In this document: piece by piece, positions 62,731 through 64,000 of the stretch | Numbering within the stretch: position 1 is the first letter of the stretch | Layout of the letters: the number at the start of each line of letters is the position of its first letter | From: Chrysiogenia bacterium | GTDB taxonomy: Bacteria; JAGRBM01 | Length of the DNA stretch: 64,000 nt | NCBI GenBank assembly: GCA_020434085.1 | Contig: JAGRBM010000286.1 | Span: 1-64,000 of the forward strand | Reading direction: 5' to 3' | Program-made: the position numbers and the translations under genes | Notes under the pieces: model-generated | Seen by the model: only the letters and a program-made list of their open reading frames with translations | Databases searched by the model: none | What the model was told of the DNA's origin: nothing

Positions 62731-63357
62731 TTAGTGATCGGGGAGTGGGGATCCGCAGAAAAGCCGGAGTGTTGTTTCTACGAGAACATCAACGGGGCGT
62801 GGCTCAGGCCGCTGAACCTCCATGGTCAGGAGCGCATTCAGAATCCCGCTGAGCTTGAGCGCCAACTCTTCACCCGTAGCCCCCACAAACTCGCCCGATG
62901 CCAGGCCGCTCTCAAAGGTCTCTACGAGCCCGGTCTGGTAACGATGGTACTTCGCCAGTACGCCCCGCCCGAACTGCGCCTGGAGGCGCATTTCAAAGCC
63001 GAGAGTCTCATTGACGAAGAGTTTCAGTAGCAGGGGGTTCTCCTCAAAATAGGAGAGTTGTTCACGGACTGCATTCTCAATCCTTTGCCGGGCCCCGTCC
63101 GCCCCCCCCAACGCGGCCTCTACCCGGTCCAGGAGTTCGGCGAGGTGCTGGTCAAGCATTTCCTGATAAAGCGCTTCCTTGCTTGAGAAATGGAGATAGA
63201 GCTTTCCTACGGAAAACTCGGCCGATTGGGCTACGTCCCGCATGGTGGCCGTGTGGAAGCCCTTTTCAACGAAAACCTGCATGGCGGCATTCAGTATGTC
63301 CCTGCGGTGGCGGGCTTCCTCGGCTTCCTGACGCGCTTTGCTGGCATAGCGAGGCAT
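62731..63357 (-). CDS. TetR/AcrR-family transcriptional regulator
   Basis: The 208-residue protein has a TetR helix-turn-helix at residues 15-62 (ILNAAMQVFVEKGFHTATM, then SVGKLYLHFSSKEALYQEML) and a C-terminal ligand domain with a FVNETLGFEMRLQAQFGRG stretch. It is first in the operon with the RND transporter, 36 bp upstream of that gene. A palindrome in its own promoter spacer suggests that it represses this operon until a ligand, probably the exported compound, binds. The ATG lies at the predicted transcript start. Confidence 0.93.
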   Translation of the reverse strand: MPRYASKARQEAEEARHRRDILNAAMQVFVEKGFHTATMRDVAQSAEFSVGKLYLHFSSKEALYQEMLDQHLAELLDRVEAALGGADGARQRIENAVREQLSYFEENPLLLKLFVNETLGFEMRLQAQFGRGVLAKYHRYQTGLVETFESGLASGEFVGATGEELALKLSGILNALLTMEVQRPEPRPVDVLVETTLRLFCGSPLPDH

Positions 63358-63363
63358 TCGTCA

Positions 63364-63392
63364 ATATTATGAACATTGATTCATCATGTCAA
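63364..63392 (-). promoter_or_regulatory. Near-consensus sigma-70 promoter of the TetR/RND operon
   Basis: On the minus strand TTGACA (63392-63387) is followed after exactly 17 bp by TAATAT (63369-63364). The -35 box is perfect. The predicted start falls at or next to the A of the TetR ATG (63357), implying a leaderless or nearly leaderless mRNA. Confidence 0.72.
63369..63384. promoter_or_regulatory. Palindromic TetR operator candidate
   Basis: ATGAA-CATTGA-TTCAT forms a dyad located wholly between the -35 and -10 boxes of the TetR promoter, an arrangement typical of autorepressed TetR genes. Confidence 0.55.
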
Positions 63393-64000
63393 TAGGTATT
63401 CATATTAGCGAAACCTTCGGCTAGGATGGAAGGAGCCATAGCCAAGTTATTGGAGTTACATGCAAATTCCGCTACCGTTCGAATTTCGGTCGATCAGACA
63501 TATCAATCAAGCAAACCTGAGGGCTCCGCGCAGGAGATGACCGCGCGTGAAACCTCTTCGCGAGTGAGCTCTCGGACCGCAGCCGGGCGACTTGTCCGGG
63601 TTCGCGCTGCTCGAACCGAACCCGAGCCGTTCCGAGCCGACGTTCGAACCGAATGGGCCGCACGCGGACCGCGCACGAGCGGGCGGAAAATTTTACCAGG
63701 CCGCGCGCGTTCCGATCCCGCATTTCCCAGCGCCGCGCCCGAGTGGCACCCGAAATCCCTCGTGCGGCAAGCGCTCCGCACGCGTACCGGAGGTTCTAGC
63801 ACTCCAGCGCACCTCGCCGGGCCCCGTCGTGGTGGACGAAATGAGTTCGGAGGGGGCAAATCCCATTCCGGCAAGGGAACTGTGCAAGCGCGGTTCGCAC
63901 AATGTTTAGCACGGTGCAAGGCCGAGCATTCCGGTTCGCGACGCACATGCGGTGAGAACCCGAACCCGGCATGGCTGGAAGGTGTTACCTATGTTAGGGA
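63393..64000. other. GC-rich terminal stretch without a supportable gene
   Basis: Several overlapping open frames exist in 63472-63946 on both strands, but none has a ribosome-binding site, domain or consistent codon bias. The part from 63600 to 63660 repeats GAACCGA- and GAGCCG-like words. A structured RNA or the end of a feature beyond the window cannot be excluded. Confidence 0.45.

Noticed and set aside
63387-63400. Second half-site (GGTATTCAT) as a further TetR operator
   Set aside because: Only half of the ATGAA-N6-TTCAT dyad is present, so I did not list it as a separate site.
63503-63946. 147-codon minus-strand and 105-codon plus-strand frames at the window end
   Set aside because: Both are Arg/Pro-rich, overlap each other and lack start signals; typical of non-coding GC-rich DNA.
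1-64000. CRISPR arrays, tRNA, rRNA, transposases, integrases, phage genes
   Set aside because: No direct-repeat arrays, cloverleaf sequences or mobile-element proteins were found on reading both strands; short RNAs could still be missed by eye.

Overview
The window looks like chromosomal DNA of a Gram-negative bacterium. It encodes prolipoprotein diacylglyceryl transferase, outer-membrane beta-barrels, a LolA-like periplasmic protein, an RND exporter, an OpgC-type acyltransferase and a DksA-type zinc-finger protein. Protein content (COQ4-like protein, ABC1 kinases, type IB GTP cyclohydrolase, steroid/acyl-CoA type enzymes) resembles deltaproteobacterial, Myxococcota or Binatota-like lineages, but no rRNA, tRNA or marker gene here fixes the taxon. 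I found no tRNA, rRNA, CRISPR array, transposase or integrase.

Region 1 (1-20.2 kb) is GC-rich and mostly housekeeping or general metabolism: an MBL-fold fragment, a DksA-like protein, a HI0933-type flavoprotein, a methyltransferase/OpgC pair, an M14-like peptidase, a patatin, a diguanylate cyclase, an MFS transporter, lgt, a Nudix/folE2 pair, an alpha/beta hydrolase, two lipid-related small proteins, an aldo/keto reductase, and a porin / periplasmic binding protein / chemoreceptor operon with a candidate sigma-54 promoter. A 1-kb gene-free stretch (20.2-21.2 kb) separates it from a more AT-rich accessory region.

Region 2 (21.2-57.9 kb) is organised around three divergent promoter regions. 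The first (about 27.0 kb) drives a leftward operon (diiron protein, PF10118-type diiron protein, two Baeyer-Villiger-type monooxygenases) and a rightward pair (diiron protein, acyl-CoA dehydrogenase). The second (about 37.4 kb) drives a leftward run (diiron protein, SDR, MBL hydrolase, ALDH, diiron protein, thioesterase, a third BVMO-like enzyme) and a rightward run (two acyl-CoA dehydrogenases, acyl-CoA synthetase, Ltp-like thiolase, DUF35 protein, ABC1 kinase, epimerase). The third (about 51.9 kb) separates a leftward MerR-TPR / DUF2505 / MBL / histidine-kinase operon from a rightward operon (diiron protein, ABC1 kinase, diiron protein, COQ4-like protein, frameshifted P450). All three divergent regions carry one 14-bp partly palindromic motif, ATAGynwTTrCTAT on the + strand. 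This argues for a single regulon of oxidative lipid (possibly steroid or isoprenoid) chemistry with seven diiron carboxylate proteins. The COQ4 / ABC1 / diiron combination recalls the ubiquinone-synthesis proteins COQ4, COQ8 and COQ7, without the rest of that pathway. This is the most novel part of the window.

Region 3 (58.1-63.4 kb) is a leftward operon of a TetR regulator, an MMPL/RND exporter, a LolA-like protein and a DUF1302-like outer-membrane protein. It is plausibly an export system for a lipid or hydrophobic compound and has a near-consensus promoter containing a palindromic operator. The last 600 bp hold no gene I can support.
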